Source of the DNA: Luzula sylvatica
Lineage: Eukaryota; Streptophyta; Magnoliopsida; Poales; Juncaceae
Direction of reading: 5' to 3'
Assembly: GCA_946800325.1 (NCBI GenBank)
Contig: OX326960.1
Span: 54,334,855-54,398,854, forward strand
Length of the DNA: 64,000 nt
Part shown: piece by piece, positions 1-10,021 of the stretch
Layout of the letters: the number at the start of each line of letters is the position of its first letter
Position numbering within the stretch: the first letter of the stretch is position 1
Program-made: the position numbers and the translations under genes
Notes under the pieces: generated by a model
What the model was told of the DNA's origin: nothing
The model's input: the letters and a program-made list of their open reading frames with translations, nothing else
Databases searched by the model: none

Positions 1-1008
1 CCAATTTATGAATTCGAACCGTTATTAATTACGTATTAAGTTAACAGCAAACATGTACTGCTTATCATTTTAATTAAATATACGAACCGAAATTATCCAC
101 ATTTTATCATAATATTTATATGCTCTAATTAGTATATTTAATTAAAATAGTAACCATTACATATTAGCTGCTAACTTAATACATAATTAATATTCGTTCG
201 AATTTTTAAATTTGAATAAATTTTAATGAATATTTAATTATATTTTGTAATTATCACATTAATTAAATATAATAATTCAAATAATAGAGAATTCGGCAGG
301 TGCATTTTGGAGGGGATTAATTGTTTTTCTTGGATTTGAAAAAAGGCGATGTTTGGTTCATCGCCTGGCGAAGTTTCGTTCATCGCCTTTGTTTACCCAC
401 CTTAATTACTCCCGTAAAAAAAGGCGCTGAATGATAGCTCGCCTGGCGAGGTACGGAACCTCGCAAAAGACATTTTGGGAATTATGTTCAAAACTTGGTT
501 ATTTCGGGTATAATGTTTTCCAACTTGGTTATTTTGAAAACATTTCCTATATAATACTAATTAAATTCAAATTCAGTTAAACTAGGTTTGTCCCCGCATA
601 ATTGCGCGGGACAACATATTTATTTCTTGCATATTTTTTATATAATTTATTTAAATAGAATTAGCACGCGTGCGTTTCAACAATATTAATCTAATCATGA
701 CATATTTGCAAATATCATGATGTCAATAGATACATAAGGTTCATGAAATTAGTCTATCACGGATACTATTTTCTGATATAATTTGTTTAAATAGCATTTG
801 CGCGGGTGCTTTCGAACTCGATTAATATAATCATGACAATATTCACAAATATCTTTAATGCCAATAGATGTATTAATAATGATCTATTAAAAAATCACAA
901 CGTGTCAGATGGATACAACGGGCACATGACAAATTATCTGAAATCTCGTATAAATTTGAACTTAAAAAATTTCATACATATCCATGCGAAATGAGCAAAT
1001 AAAAAAAA

Positions 1009-1165
1009 GATCAAAATCGAAAAAGAAAAAAAAAATAGGATAAAAAGAAAATTTACCCAAAAAGGATCAAAATTAAAAAATGAAGAAATAAGGGTAAAAA
1101 GCAAATTTATCCAAAAAAAAAGATCAAAATTGAAAAATAAAAAAACTAAGGAGTTAAAAAGCAAA
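1009..1165. repeat. A-rich tandem repeat, about 57-bp period, three units
   Basis: The anchor GATCAAAAT recurs at 1009, 1065 and 1122, giving periods of 56 and 57 bp. Each unit continues with an A-rich run and a block like TAAAAAGCAAATTTA. The units are imperfect, and the tract accounts for the overlapping small ORFs on both strands. Confidence 0.7.
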
Positions 1166-2899
1166 TGTAGCTCTCTCCACGTGTCACCACGTTGTGAGGG
1201 GCATAATTTGTAATATTTGTTATGAAAATATTTTTTTATTTTATCTTGTTCAAAAAATATATAATACTATTTTATTTTTGGTACACTAGTTAGTTGCCAT
1301 TATTGTTCATAAAGTAATTCCAAGTTGCCATGAAAAATGTATATTTGTTCAAAAAAATGTCAAAATTTTCGTCAATAATGCCAACATATTTATTTTTCCG
1401 CGAACTATAGGATTACATTAATTTCTTTTCCATCATGATTTGTTATTGAACTACTGTATAAATTATACAAATTTCAATCCTCTTAAATATAGATAGTTAC
1501 AGTATTTAAATAACTAAATTATGTAATTATAGGTGAAAATTTATAAATTAGATGGATGTAAGTGATTGCAAGCACATGACATGAGTACATTACACGGGCC
1601 ATTGACATTCTTAATCGAAAATCGAAAATATCATTCAATTTAATGCGAAAGAAAATGACGAAAGATAAAAAAAAATTAGGACTTGGAGATTGTTATTTAG
1701 TTTTTATTTTTATTTTAAGAGAGTGCTATTTAGATTCTTTTTTTTCTTTTTCGAAAGAGAGTGTCATTTAGATTTTACATCAAGGAGCTTTTGAAAAATA
1801 TCTTGACATAAATTATGCCAAAAAAATTTACGCCAATACTTATCATTTCATGGTATAATTTATTATCATGTTTGGTTAATACGTTTACTTATTTCATGAC
1901 CTGCTTTAAAAATGTATAATTGAATTTATTTATGAAAGACTTGATTTTTTAATTTTTGAAAATGAAAAAAATATATTCCTTCCTCACAGGAATAGAAAAA
2001 AATAATCAATTTTGATGTACTTAATATTAATTGGTGAACTCAATTAGTATGATTGAATAGGCCTACGTGAGGGGACTTAGTATCAAATGATGAACTCAAA
2101 TTTACACTCAATTTTTTCACTCAATTAATGTACCTTTGTATTATTGGTTAATTGGGACTCAATTAACAATCAAATCAACTTCGTTCCAATTAATAGATAA
2201 AAATTATAGTTAATGAAAATAATAATTTCACAACACAACTAATTAACAATCCATTTTCCAATTAATAATTAACTTAAATATAATTAACATTATAACCAAT
2301 TCATTTTCCATTAACGGTAAAAAATAATAATTAACAATAATTATAAGATTAAGTTAAGAACAGTAATTAAAAATACAATACATGATAATTAAAAGTTAAA
2401 AGTATAATACTGAATAAACTTTTTGTTCAAGTCATCCAAATTTTTTTAACTCACTAATATTTATTCCACATTTAGTTTACACAAGTATAGTATTTAATAT
2501 TTCAAAAGTTCTTTCTAAATTAGTATTCATGCAAATTTACAAACAAATATTATATTTCTCTAATCATAAAATACAACATAATTAATTACTTAATAATTGA
2601 TTGTCAATTAACAAATATTATAGTAATTAATAATTGCAAGCAAATATCAAAGAAATAACAATTAATGAAATTAATTAATTAACAGTTCGAAATCCCAAAT
2701 ACATTCCTTTCCAATTAACTGTCAATTGAAATTAATTAATTAACTAACAGCCAATTGAAATTTTTTTAACAGTGAAATAACAATTACTAATTGACTGTCA
2801 TTAATTAATTAACTAATAATTAAAAGAAAATTTGCAAACAAATATTTAAAAAATTTCGGTCCCATTAACTGTCAATTAGCGGTGAATATTACAGTTCTT

Positions 2900-2929
2900 C
2901 GACACGACACGACACGACACGACACGACA
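2900..2929. repeat. (CGACA)6 microsatellite
   Basis: Six perfect CGACA units are followed by TGACA. A shorter variant preceded by the same TTCTTC occurs near 3098, so the two spots may be an old local duplication. Confidence 0.9.
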
Positions 2930-3491
2930 TGACAACGAATATATAAAATCTCCAACACATTCCTTTCCCACTAACTGTCAATTACTAAGTGAATATTTAA
3001 AAACTGAAATTAACAATTTTTTTCAAAAAGTCACAAGATATATTATTCATGACATATACTCAGCGAGAGAGGCGGTAAGAGTGAAGTCTTCCCACCTTCT
3101 TCGACACGACAGAGAGACAACGAGAGAGGCGGCGAGAAAAATCAAACCATCAAAACTGCACGAAAAGTAATGGAATATATTTATTGCATAATGAGTTTTT
3201 TCCAGGGGCATAAATGCAATTATATAAAAAAATTTCGACAAGATAACATTGCCGGTTCCCTGCCCAACCCATCAATTACAAGCCCAGGTAATGCCTCGCG
3301 CGTCGATAAACTCCTGCATTAACAAAAGATCACAAAAAAAGTAATTACTCATTCATAGTCGTTTTGAAACAACCGAAAAAATTGAAATAAAATATGATAC
3401 CAATTCATTGCGACCGGATTACCTGTTAATTCAGTCGATCGTCCCCTACAGTAACACCCCCGAATTAAGCATGCAAATTAACAGTACATGG

Positions 3492-4484
3492 TGTTGGGAA
3501 TTCTTTCCGTTCCCAAGCCCGCGCAGCGGATATGTAGGCCCGGTCCGGTTCCCTTAATCCAAGATCACGCCATGACTTCGAAGGGTGCGATGCAAATAAA
3601 AAGATTAGATTCATACCAGTGCAAAATTGATTGCACACGAAGGGTTGATTACTAGTCTTCTTTCTCCTGTCACGTTGGTGACAATCCGCGCGTCCCACAC
3701 CATGCGTCTTTCACCGCTCGTTGACCGTCCTCTCTCTCCTTCGGGTTGACCACAACCGAAGAGCCACAAGTGTCGCTCCTCTACTTGTATCCACCTCGAG
3801 TCAGAGTTCGTCAGTCGCGGGTGCAACTGCCTAAACGAAGCACTGGCGAACTTGCTCGATTGATTGATTCTCTACACCGGGAAAACTCCTTTTCTCGATT
3901 TTCTCTCTCTTCACACTCTTTCACTCTCTTGAAAGATGGCTCTCAATATTCTGGATTATTCTGAATAATACGAATTGATTGGACTGAATGAACACCTAAG
4001 TGATGAGAGAGAATTTTTCTATTTATATCACATAGGATTAGGATGGGCCAAAAGACATGTATATCCAATATATACTCTTTCACACAGAAAATTGCATGAA
4101 CCTGTTCAGTATTCTGTCCATACGAAATTGGTAAATTTCTCTGACAGAAAATGAACCTATACGAAAATTGTAGATAATCTTATTATCTACCCAACCCAAT
4201 TTGGCCTGACCCAATTGGAGTTCGTATGCAAATGTTATTGTTGTTTTACTAATTGTATGTCATACTGTTGCACCTTTCGGTATTTAATAGAAACGACACT
4301 GATACTTCGTTCATATGAAATATATTTCTACATGAAGGTTGTAGATAATCTTATTATCTATCTAACCCAGTTTGAACCATTCAAATTGGATTTTTCTACT
4401 GAAAGATATGACCACGAATATACGCTTACATTCGTTTATCTTTGTGTACACTTTTATGGTTGATCCGAAACTGTATTTCCTTCA
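3492..4484 (-). mobile_element. Solo LTR of copia family B (minus orientation)
   Basis: The segment begins TGTTGGG and ends CCTTCA, the reverse complement of a TGAAGG...CCCAACA LTR. It is flanked by a perfect 5-bp target duplication, CATGG, at 3487-3491 and 4485-4489. It aligns along its length, inverted, with the family B LTR at 59005-60015, which is followed by a primer-binding site. No primer site, polypurine tract or internal sequence adjoins it, so it is a solo LTR left by recombination between the two LTRs of a former full element. The 993-bp length agrees with the 1011-bp copy. Confidence 0.93.
4020..4027 (-). promoter_or_regulatory. TATA box of the family B solo LTR
   Basis: TATAAATA reads on the minus strand here. 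The same box, in the same context, is at 59464-59471 in the other family B LTR. It would place the U3/R border about 30 bp downstream on the minus strand. Confidence 0.55.
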
Positions 4485-4489
4485 CATGG

Positions 4490-4774
4490 CGCGATCTCCT
4501 TCGTCTGCTCGTTGTGGGTGTCGTCTCATCGTGTTTCGCTAGCTCCAGCTAGGATTTATGCGTCGTCCCGTCGTGTGTGTGCTGCTAGGGTTTGCGAATC
4601 GAGAGCTTCTTCGAATTGAGCCTCTAGGGTTTGCGCCATCTTGGTCGTCTCCTTCTCATCAATTCTAACCTTGTTAATGCAAAATTCGCGAGTTCCAAGG
4701 AATAAAATCTTTGCTAGGGTTTGCATTGACAGTCAATTACAATTACAATGACAAGAAGTTTGCATTGACATTCC
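4490..4774. other. Telo-box-rich non-coding segment
   Basis: Three copies of CTAGGGTTTG occur near 4590, 4625 and 4715, and a fourth telo-box, CTAGGGTTTT, near 5675 beyond the next MITE. In plants such motifs are common in promoters and 5' UTRs of housekeeping genes. No coding region could be attached to them, so this may be the relic 5' end of a gene. Confidence 0.35.
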
Positions 4775-4782
4775 ATTATAAT

Positions 4783-5377
4783 TAGAGCTGGCAAAATTTG
4801 ACCCGACCCGAATAAATGACCCGACCCGACCCACCCGAACCCGAACCCGACCCGATCCGAAAATATTGAAAAGTCAACGACGCGAACCCGAAATCGACCC
4901 GAAACCGAATGACCCGAACCCAAAATCGACCCGAAACCGAATGACCCGAAACCCGAACGACACGAAAACCGAACTAACCGAAACCCGAATGACCAAATTC
5001 ACGACTCGAATGACCCGAAAATTAAAATATTATTGTTAAAATATATAGAAATCAATAAAATAAATCAGAAATTGTCCGAAAACTAAATTTTTGGAAAATC
5101 GAATGATTCGAAATCAAATTTTGTGAAATCTGAATCACCCACAAATCAAAATAGTCACGAGGCGAATGGCCCGAAAACTGAAACGACCCTAACCCGAATG
5201 ACCCGAAAACCGAATGACCCGAAAACCGAAATGATCCTAATCCGAACGACCCGAACCCGAATGACCCGAAAACCGAAAAGACCCGAATCCGAACGACCCG
5301 ATGACCCGAACGACCCGCAACCCGTAACGATCCGAACCCGAAATGACCCGACCCGACCCGCCCGACTGCCACCTCTA
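4783..5377. mobile_element. hAT-type MITE made of GACCCGAA repeats
   Basis: The ends are TAGAGCTGGCA on the left and its near reverse complement TGCCACCTCTA on the right. The element is flanked by the 8-bp duplication ATTATAAT at 4775-4782 and 5378-5385; that sequence is itself palindromic, so the terminal repeat looks longer than it is. The 595-bp interior is mostly degenerate GACCCGAA/GACCCGAAAACCGAAT arrays, the sort of subterminal repetition seen in hAT elements. The overlapping ORFs of about 100 codons on both strands are produced by this repetition and are not genes. Confidence 0.85.
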
Positions 5378-5385
5378 ATTATAAT

Positions 5386-5972
5386 GAAAAAGAAATTGAA
5401 ATCAAATATGGTACAAAAAATATCCCAAATCAGAAAAAGTCCCATTAATTGAATGCAAGGAGGTGTGCGAGACTTGCGTGTCAAATTTACCTGGAAGAAA
5501 CCTCCATTGTCGCCAGCTCTATGGTCGCCACGTCCGAGACGTGCGTGTTTTGGTGTGTGTTGGCGTTGCCAGTTCCATCGTCTGCGTCGCGAGCTTTATG
5601 GTCGCCAATGGGAGGGATTGTGTGTGTGCGTCCCCAGCTCCATGAGTCATCTGAGTTGGGACGTCGGCCTCTCGGCTAGGGTTTTGGATTTCTGCGCGAG
5701 TTGGGGGTGTTTGTGTGAGAGAGATTGTGTATGTGGTATGTGTCAAGTGTGTGTTGAGTGGGACAAATGGAAGCAGAGAGATTAAAAAAAAAATTGAATT
5801 TTTTTCAGCAGGACGGCGTGTCATTACTGGTTAATGCATGTAAATTATTGGAGACAATTGACAGGTGTCCTCCATTAACGCGTCGAGGTCATGATGATTC
5901 AATCTGCAACCTCGGGAGGATATTGGGGAGCACCATATATGCTCTCAACATAATTTAATTCAATTAAGATGT
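5386..5972. other. Non-coding stretch, no supported gene
   Basis: Four overlapping ORFs of 60-110 codons occur on both strands around 5449-5824. They have no recognisable domain and lie in GT-rich sequence. Short repeats such as TATGGTCGCCA (near 5520 and 5598) explain part of the openness. A telo-box lies near 5675. Confidence 0.45.
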
Positions 5973-5980
5973 TCGAGAAG

Positions 5981-6446
5981 CTATGTTACGCGGATACTTA
6001 AAAAATACAGAAGTATCATGAGGATACGGATATCCGATACAGATACGGATACGATACGGTTCGGATACGTATCGTATACGTCACGTGGCGTATCTAATTA
6101 TTTTAATATTTATTTTTTTCGGATACGACGGAGATACGGCAGGATACGGCTGGGATACTCAATTTTTAAATAAATTAGTATACTCTGACTCATTATATAT
6201 TTTGATTTATAATATTTTTAAATAAATTATATATGATATTTATAAATTAATTGTAGATACTTTTAAAATAAATTTAGAATAATTTTTTGATACTTGTCTT
6301 TTTAGGTTGATTTTATTTATTGTCAAATATTTAATTTATTATTTATTTATTAATTACATACAAAATAAATATATTAAATAATAGCTATATAATTATATTC
6401 GTATCCGTGAATTTTTTTAAAATTATCGTATCGTCGTATTCGTAAG
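5981..6446. mobile_element. Probable hAT-like MITE (GGATACG-rich)
   Basis: The left end CTATGTTACGCGGATAC and the right end, read in reverse complement as CTTACGAATACG, are partly alike. The flanks are TCGAGAAG (5973-5980) and TAGAGAAG (6447-6454), a 7-of-8 duplication. The left third is packed with GGATACG/GATACGGATACG repeats and the rest is AT-rich. The left end resembles a widespread class of plant MITEs starting CTATGTTGC, as I recall it. The terminal match is imperfect. Confidence 0.5.
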
Positions 6447-6672
6447 TAGAGAAGTCCTTATATAATGGTTCGGACTGTCCGGTTCCACGAAGCATGGACC
6501 GAACTAGTGAATTCGCCTGGGATTGGAACTGGGAAGTACAGTTTAGTCTGGTTGGATCCAGCTCTCAGGCCTCGTCTTGGAAATCTTTAATCTTCATCGA
6601 CAAAATCAAAATTGTCCAAATTAATTAAGCACCAAAATTATTGCTGAAGCAACCCACAATACTACTTCAAAG

Positions 6673-6697
6673 CTCTCTCTCTCTTTCTCTCTCTCTC
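6673..6697 (+). promoter_or_regulatory. CT-rich leader tract before the 6713 gene
   Basis: A nearly pure CT run ends 15 bp before the ATG at 6713. Such pyrimidine patches are common around plant transcription starts and in 5' UTRs. No convincing TATA box at the proper distance was found. Confidence 0.4.
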
Positions 6698-6712
6698 ATC
6701 TGATCTGACCAC

Positions 6713-7150
6713 ATGATGAGAGGAATCATCAACCAATTGAATGCAGTTCCGACGCAATTCATCCGATTGGCTGGACCAAACCCAATCATCGTGATCTTTC
6801 TTGCCATCTTCGTCGGTGCTCTCACCATTTTCAACCTCGTCATCGGACTTTTTCTGTACCCATACCCGATCTTTCCGATCACGTCATGCATCTACTTCCC
6901 CGACGGTCTGGTCGAGTTAGGCACCATGTCTTTTCTCATTTTAAACTTGATGCTTCTCCTCATGGGATTGGCTCTCGTGTATATTTCTAAGTGCACCGCT
7001 GCCGGTGTACCCGTGGCGGCTCCTGTCGTTGTCCGTATATTCGTAGAGACGTTGATGTCTTTTTCCGTGACCGTTGCTCAGATGGCTTTGTTTGTCGGCG
7101 CCTCGTTCGTACTTTTGCTTCTTGCACCTTCATCCTTCATGACTGGTTAA
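6713..7150 (+). CDS. Small multi-pass membrane protein of unknown function
   Basis: This is an intact 145-residue single-exon reading frame starting ATGATG, more GC-rich than its flanks, which suggests real coding sequence. The product is strongly hydrophobic. After a short N-terminal segment containing RGIINQLNAVP come hydrophobic stretches at roughly residues 24-50, 71-91 and 107-140, with a loop holding SKCTAAG near 92-98. A three- or four-pass membrane protein is likely. There is no cleaved signal peptide and no motif I recognise, so no function is assigned. A CT-rich tract lies just upstream and an AATAAA about 50 bp downstream. It is the only likely free-standing host gene in the window. 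The second ATG at 6716 could serve equally as start. Confidence 0.6.
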   Translation: MMRGIINQLNAVPTQFIRLAGPNPIIVIFLAIFVGALTIFNLVIGLFLYPYPIFPITSCIYFPDGLVELGTMSFLILNLMLLLMGLALVYISKCTAAGVPVAAPVVVRIFVETLMSFSVTVAQMALFVGASFVLLLLAPSSFMTG

Positions 7151-7201
7151 TTTTGGATTATTTGCTGCTTAACTGAATTTTGTCGTGGACTCGTGTGGAT
7201 A

Positions 7202-7207
7202 AATAAA
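7202..7207 (+). terminator. Possible polyadenylation signal
   Basis: AATAAA lies about 50 bp after the stop codon of the small membrane protein gene, in a TAAATAAATAA context. Position and sequence fit, but plant signals are degenerate and AATAAA is common in AT-rich DNA. Confidence 0.35.
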
Positions 7208-8310
7208 TAATTGAACGGGGTTCTTGGTTTACCAGAAGAAGTTGATTTCCTTATTTTTGTCTTGTACTCTATTTTTTTTTTGCCTATATACAGATTTTAC
7301 GATTTTTCTTTTTATATGTTATCTTGTGAATTTGTCAATGCATCTCGAGATTATTGTCAACACTCAACCGTGTACAAGAAGAAGTATTTCTTTATGATGT
7401 TGTTACGTATTCTTGTATTTCTTGTTTTGTACAAATAATGCACAATTAAGATATTAGTTAATTGTATAATTATGTTCTGTACCACACAAAGGTATCATAT
7501 GATCGTGATTGGATACGAAAGAAAAAGAAGAGAGTATCTTAGATTGTGAGATCTGAAGCCTATATAACGTAATATTATCCCAAATTAGTTGGATTTATTA
7601 TATCGTTTCATATATAAAATTATAAATTAAATTCCTCATTAGAAACCTGATATTACCTCGACAAAAAAATTGGAGACTCATTTGCTGAGTCTTATTTCCC
7701 TCTCAAAATGAAGACTAATTTATCATTGATTTAGTAGTGGTCGGTTTGAAATTGAAGGATTCCTTTTGTTGTGCATTTAATACTGAAATTCTTGCTCGTC
7801 TATTTTCTCCTCCGCATACCCTCGGTGATCATTGATCATGATGCAATTCAACGTTCTGGCGGACACCCCGGCCTGAGAGGTTCCTATCGGGTCTCCTGCT
7901 ATTTCGAAATAGTTTTTTCGTTAGTCGGATTATTATTATTATTATTATTATTATTATTTCTTTTTTCTTGCGCTGTCTTAATTGGTGTTAATATTTTTGC
8001 CTCAAATTACTATTACAATTTTTTGTTTACCCATCATAAAATGATGCTAATAATGTTTGTTTTTTTTCTCTATAATATTAGTCCAAGACTCCAGAATGGC
8101 AGAATATAAATGTTTCCGTTGGATTTTAATTGTTGAGACTTCTGAAGCGTGCAATTTTACAATAAAGAAATTGTATCAGAAGATCATATTTTTCCACGAC
8201 GAACAACTGGGACAGAAAAAAAAGAAGGATGTCTTGTGCCGACATTGAAGAAGAACACAGAGTCAAGGTCAAACATGATAATTTGATTCTTCGTAGTAAA
8301 AAAAGAGCAG
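7208..8310. other. Non-coding stretch with an ATT microsatellite
   Basis: No supported gene. A run of about ten ATT units lies at 7929-7958 and creates the leucine-rich ORF around it. Confidence 0.55.
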
Positions 8311-8314
8311 TAAT

Positions 8315-8544
8315 GTACATCCCCCAACCTACACTTGGAGCCTTGATGACATGGATAAAAATTAACACCTTAAGAATTAACACATAAAACATGATTTAAC
8401 ACCTTATTTGGGTGTTCAATCATAAAACAATATACTAAAAGCGCAAATTAAGATGCTAAATCATGTATTTGTGTGTTAATTCTTGAGGTGTTAATCGTTA
8501 TGCACGTCATCAAGGCTTGGGGGGGAGGAGAGTAGGGGATGTAC
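8315..8544. repeat. Foldback (MITE-like) element of about 230 bp
   Basis: GTACATCCCC at the left end is matched by GGGGATGTAC at the right end. The inverted similarity continues inward through AGCCTTGATGAC / GTCATCAAGGCT and through the AATTAACACCTTA-like blocks around 8360-8400 and 8475-8500. Almost the whole segment could fold on itself. No clear target duplication was found, so the superfamily is left open. Confidence 0.65.
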
Positions 8545-8586
8545 AACATTTTCCGTAAAAGAAATGTGTTTTATGCAGGGGCGGAA

Positions 8587-9525
8587 CTAGAGTCCAAAAT
8601 TAGGGGGGGCCAAGAAGAATTTTTGCTTTTGAATTAAAGATGAAGTATAAGTTGCATTTTTAGGGGCATTTTTTAAAACAACCTTATTAACATCTTCATT
8701 GTATGAAGCCAAAAATTCTAACATCTCAAGAAAATTTCCTCTATTTTTAGAATTACTCCTTTCATCGTGCCCTCTAAATACACAAGCTTGAAATGTTAGC
8801 CAACGAATTGCATCTATGGATGCTTTAAGCCGCAATCGGCCATCTAATATTTCCTTGTTCGATTGGTTTTCTATTACTTGTTGAATATTTCTAGGTTGGT
8901 TTTTCAAATTTTCATGACAACTTATAGAAAAATTATGTGCCGAGTTACTATTTTTTCCCATATGACACAAAAAAGCACATTCTTTTCCATTATTAACTTT
9001 TCTCCAAACTTCAAATCCTTTAACCGTAAAAGTATCCGACTCGCATTTTCCCATTGGTTTCTTTGAAAATAGATAGCAAAAAAAACAATATGCTTTGTGG
9101 TAATAAGGTGAATATTATAACCATGGAAAATTTGTATACCAATGAGGTTGAAATCGACGTGGGTGACTTTCCGGTCCAGAAAATTTAAATTCGCAATCAT
9201 TTGGTTGGTATGGACCGAGCATTATATATGCCCTTCGAGCTAGATCTTGTGAATTAATCGGGTATTCCCAAATTGGAGACCGCTTACCGGGATCACGTTC
9301 TATTGTGATTGTGCCATCCCCGGTATTAATTTCAACCATAGTAATTATTGGAACTTGAGAAATATGTTGTTGAGATTGAGAAGGTACCGGAGATTGCTCG
9401 CTCATTAGGTTTCCTTCATTACTTGGCATGACATAAGAAGGAGCACTTGATCCACTTGTTTGAGAATTGACACTAATTTTATGGCTTTTATTGAAGAACG
9501 AGTCGATCGTTTTTCTTTTTGACAT
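8587..9525 (-). pseudogene. ZMYM1-like hAT transposase, N-terminal fragment
   Basis: Reading down the minus strand from the ATG at 9525, the frame begins MSKRKTIDSFF, the usual start of plant zinc-finger MYM-type-1-like (TTF zinc finger, DUF4371) hAT-derived transposases. It continues through HWYTNFPWL and then, after one in-frame TAA near 9115 where a Glu codon is expected, YSPYYHKAYCFFCYLFSKKP, the TTF-type zinc-finger region. The frame stays open through NAPKNATYTSSLIQKQ and then runs straight into the element's terminus. The DDE catalytic core and the C-terminal dimerisation domain are missing. One nonsense codon plus the truncation make it inactive. Confidence 0.85.
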
Positions 9526-9980
9526 AATCTATCCTAAAAATAAGAACAACATAAGATAAAATTATGAATCTATATTAAAAATGTAAGATTTGAATTGTTT
9601 TCAACTAAAAACTAACATTTGTTGCAATTATATTATTCATACATGAAAATTCTCAAATAATTGTTCTAATTTAAACAATTAGCTTTAATTTTTCTTCTTA
9701 TTTTTAGGTCTTAAAAATTTAAGACAAGTATTATAAAATTAATTACTCACCTTGAGAATCTTAAGATACTTGAAGATATTACTTGCTTGTCCTATCTTGT
9801 TTTTAATTTGTTTCTAATTTGAAGAAGATTTTGGGTAATTTTGAAAAAATCGGTGGGGGTTTCAAGAGGAAAAAACAGGGACCACTAACCAGCGTTGGGA
9901 GTATTGGGGAAGAAACGTGAATGATAAAGTATAATACTGGATCTGAGGCTAAAATAATATACTGAATGGTAACGACTCGA

Positions 9981-10021
9981 GCGAAACCCTAACTCGAAGC
10001 TCGGGCGAAACCCTAACTCGA
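9981..10021 (+). repeat. Direct repeat with telo-boxes in the LINE 5' leader
   Basis: GCGAAACCCTAACTCGA occurs at 9981-9997 and again at 10005-10021, a 24-bp period, the second copy running into the ATG. AAACCCTAA is the telo-box found in many plant housekeeping 5' UTRs, so this leader probably came with the captured stress protein mRNA. Confidence 0.7.

Larger units (their letters stand above)
1..3486. other. AT-rich intergenic DNA without a gene
   Basis: No open reading frame here has recognisable protein similarity; the small ones are chance ORFs in low-complexity DNA. The stretch is rich in TAATTAAT-type sequence, especially 2100-2870. It holds an A-rich tandem repeat and a CGACA microsatellite, listed separately. 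Short dyads occur near 350-465 (GGCGATG/CATCGCC and GAGGT/ACCTC). I see no transposon ends in it. Confidence 0.6.

Noticed and set aside
806..1164. Small ORFs on both strands in the A-rich tract
   Set aside because: They arise from the A/T-rich tandem repeat and are Phe/Lys/Asn-dominated.
5123..5484. Overlapping ORFs of about 109 codons on both strands
   Set aside because: They are translations of the GACCCGAA array of the MITE and have no independent coding signal.
5449..5824. Cluster of ORFs on both strands, one Cys-rich
   Set aside because: There are several overlapping frames with no domain, no clear start context and GT-rich low-complexity sequence; I could not favour one.
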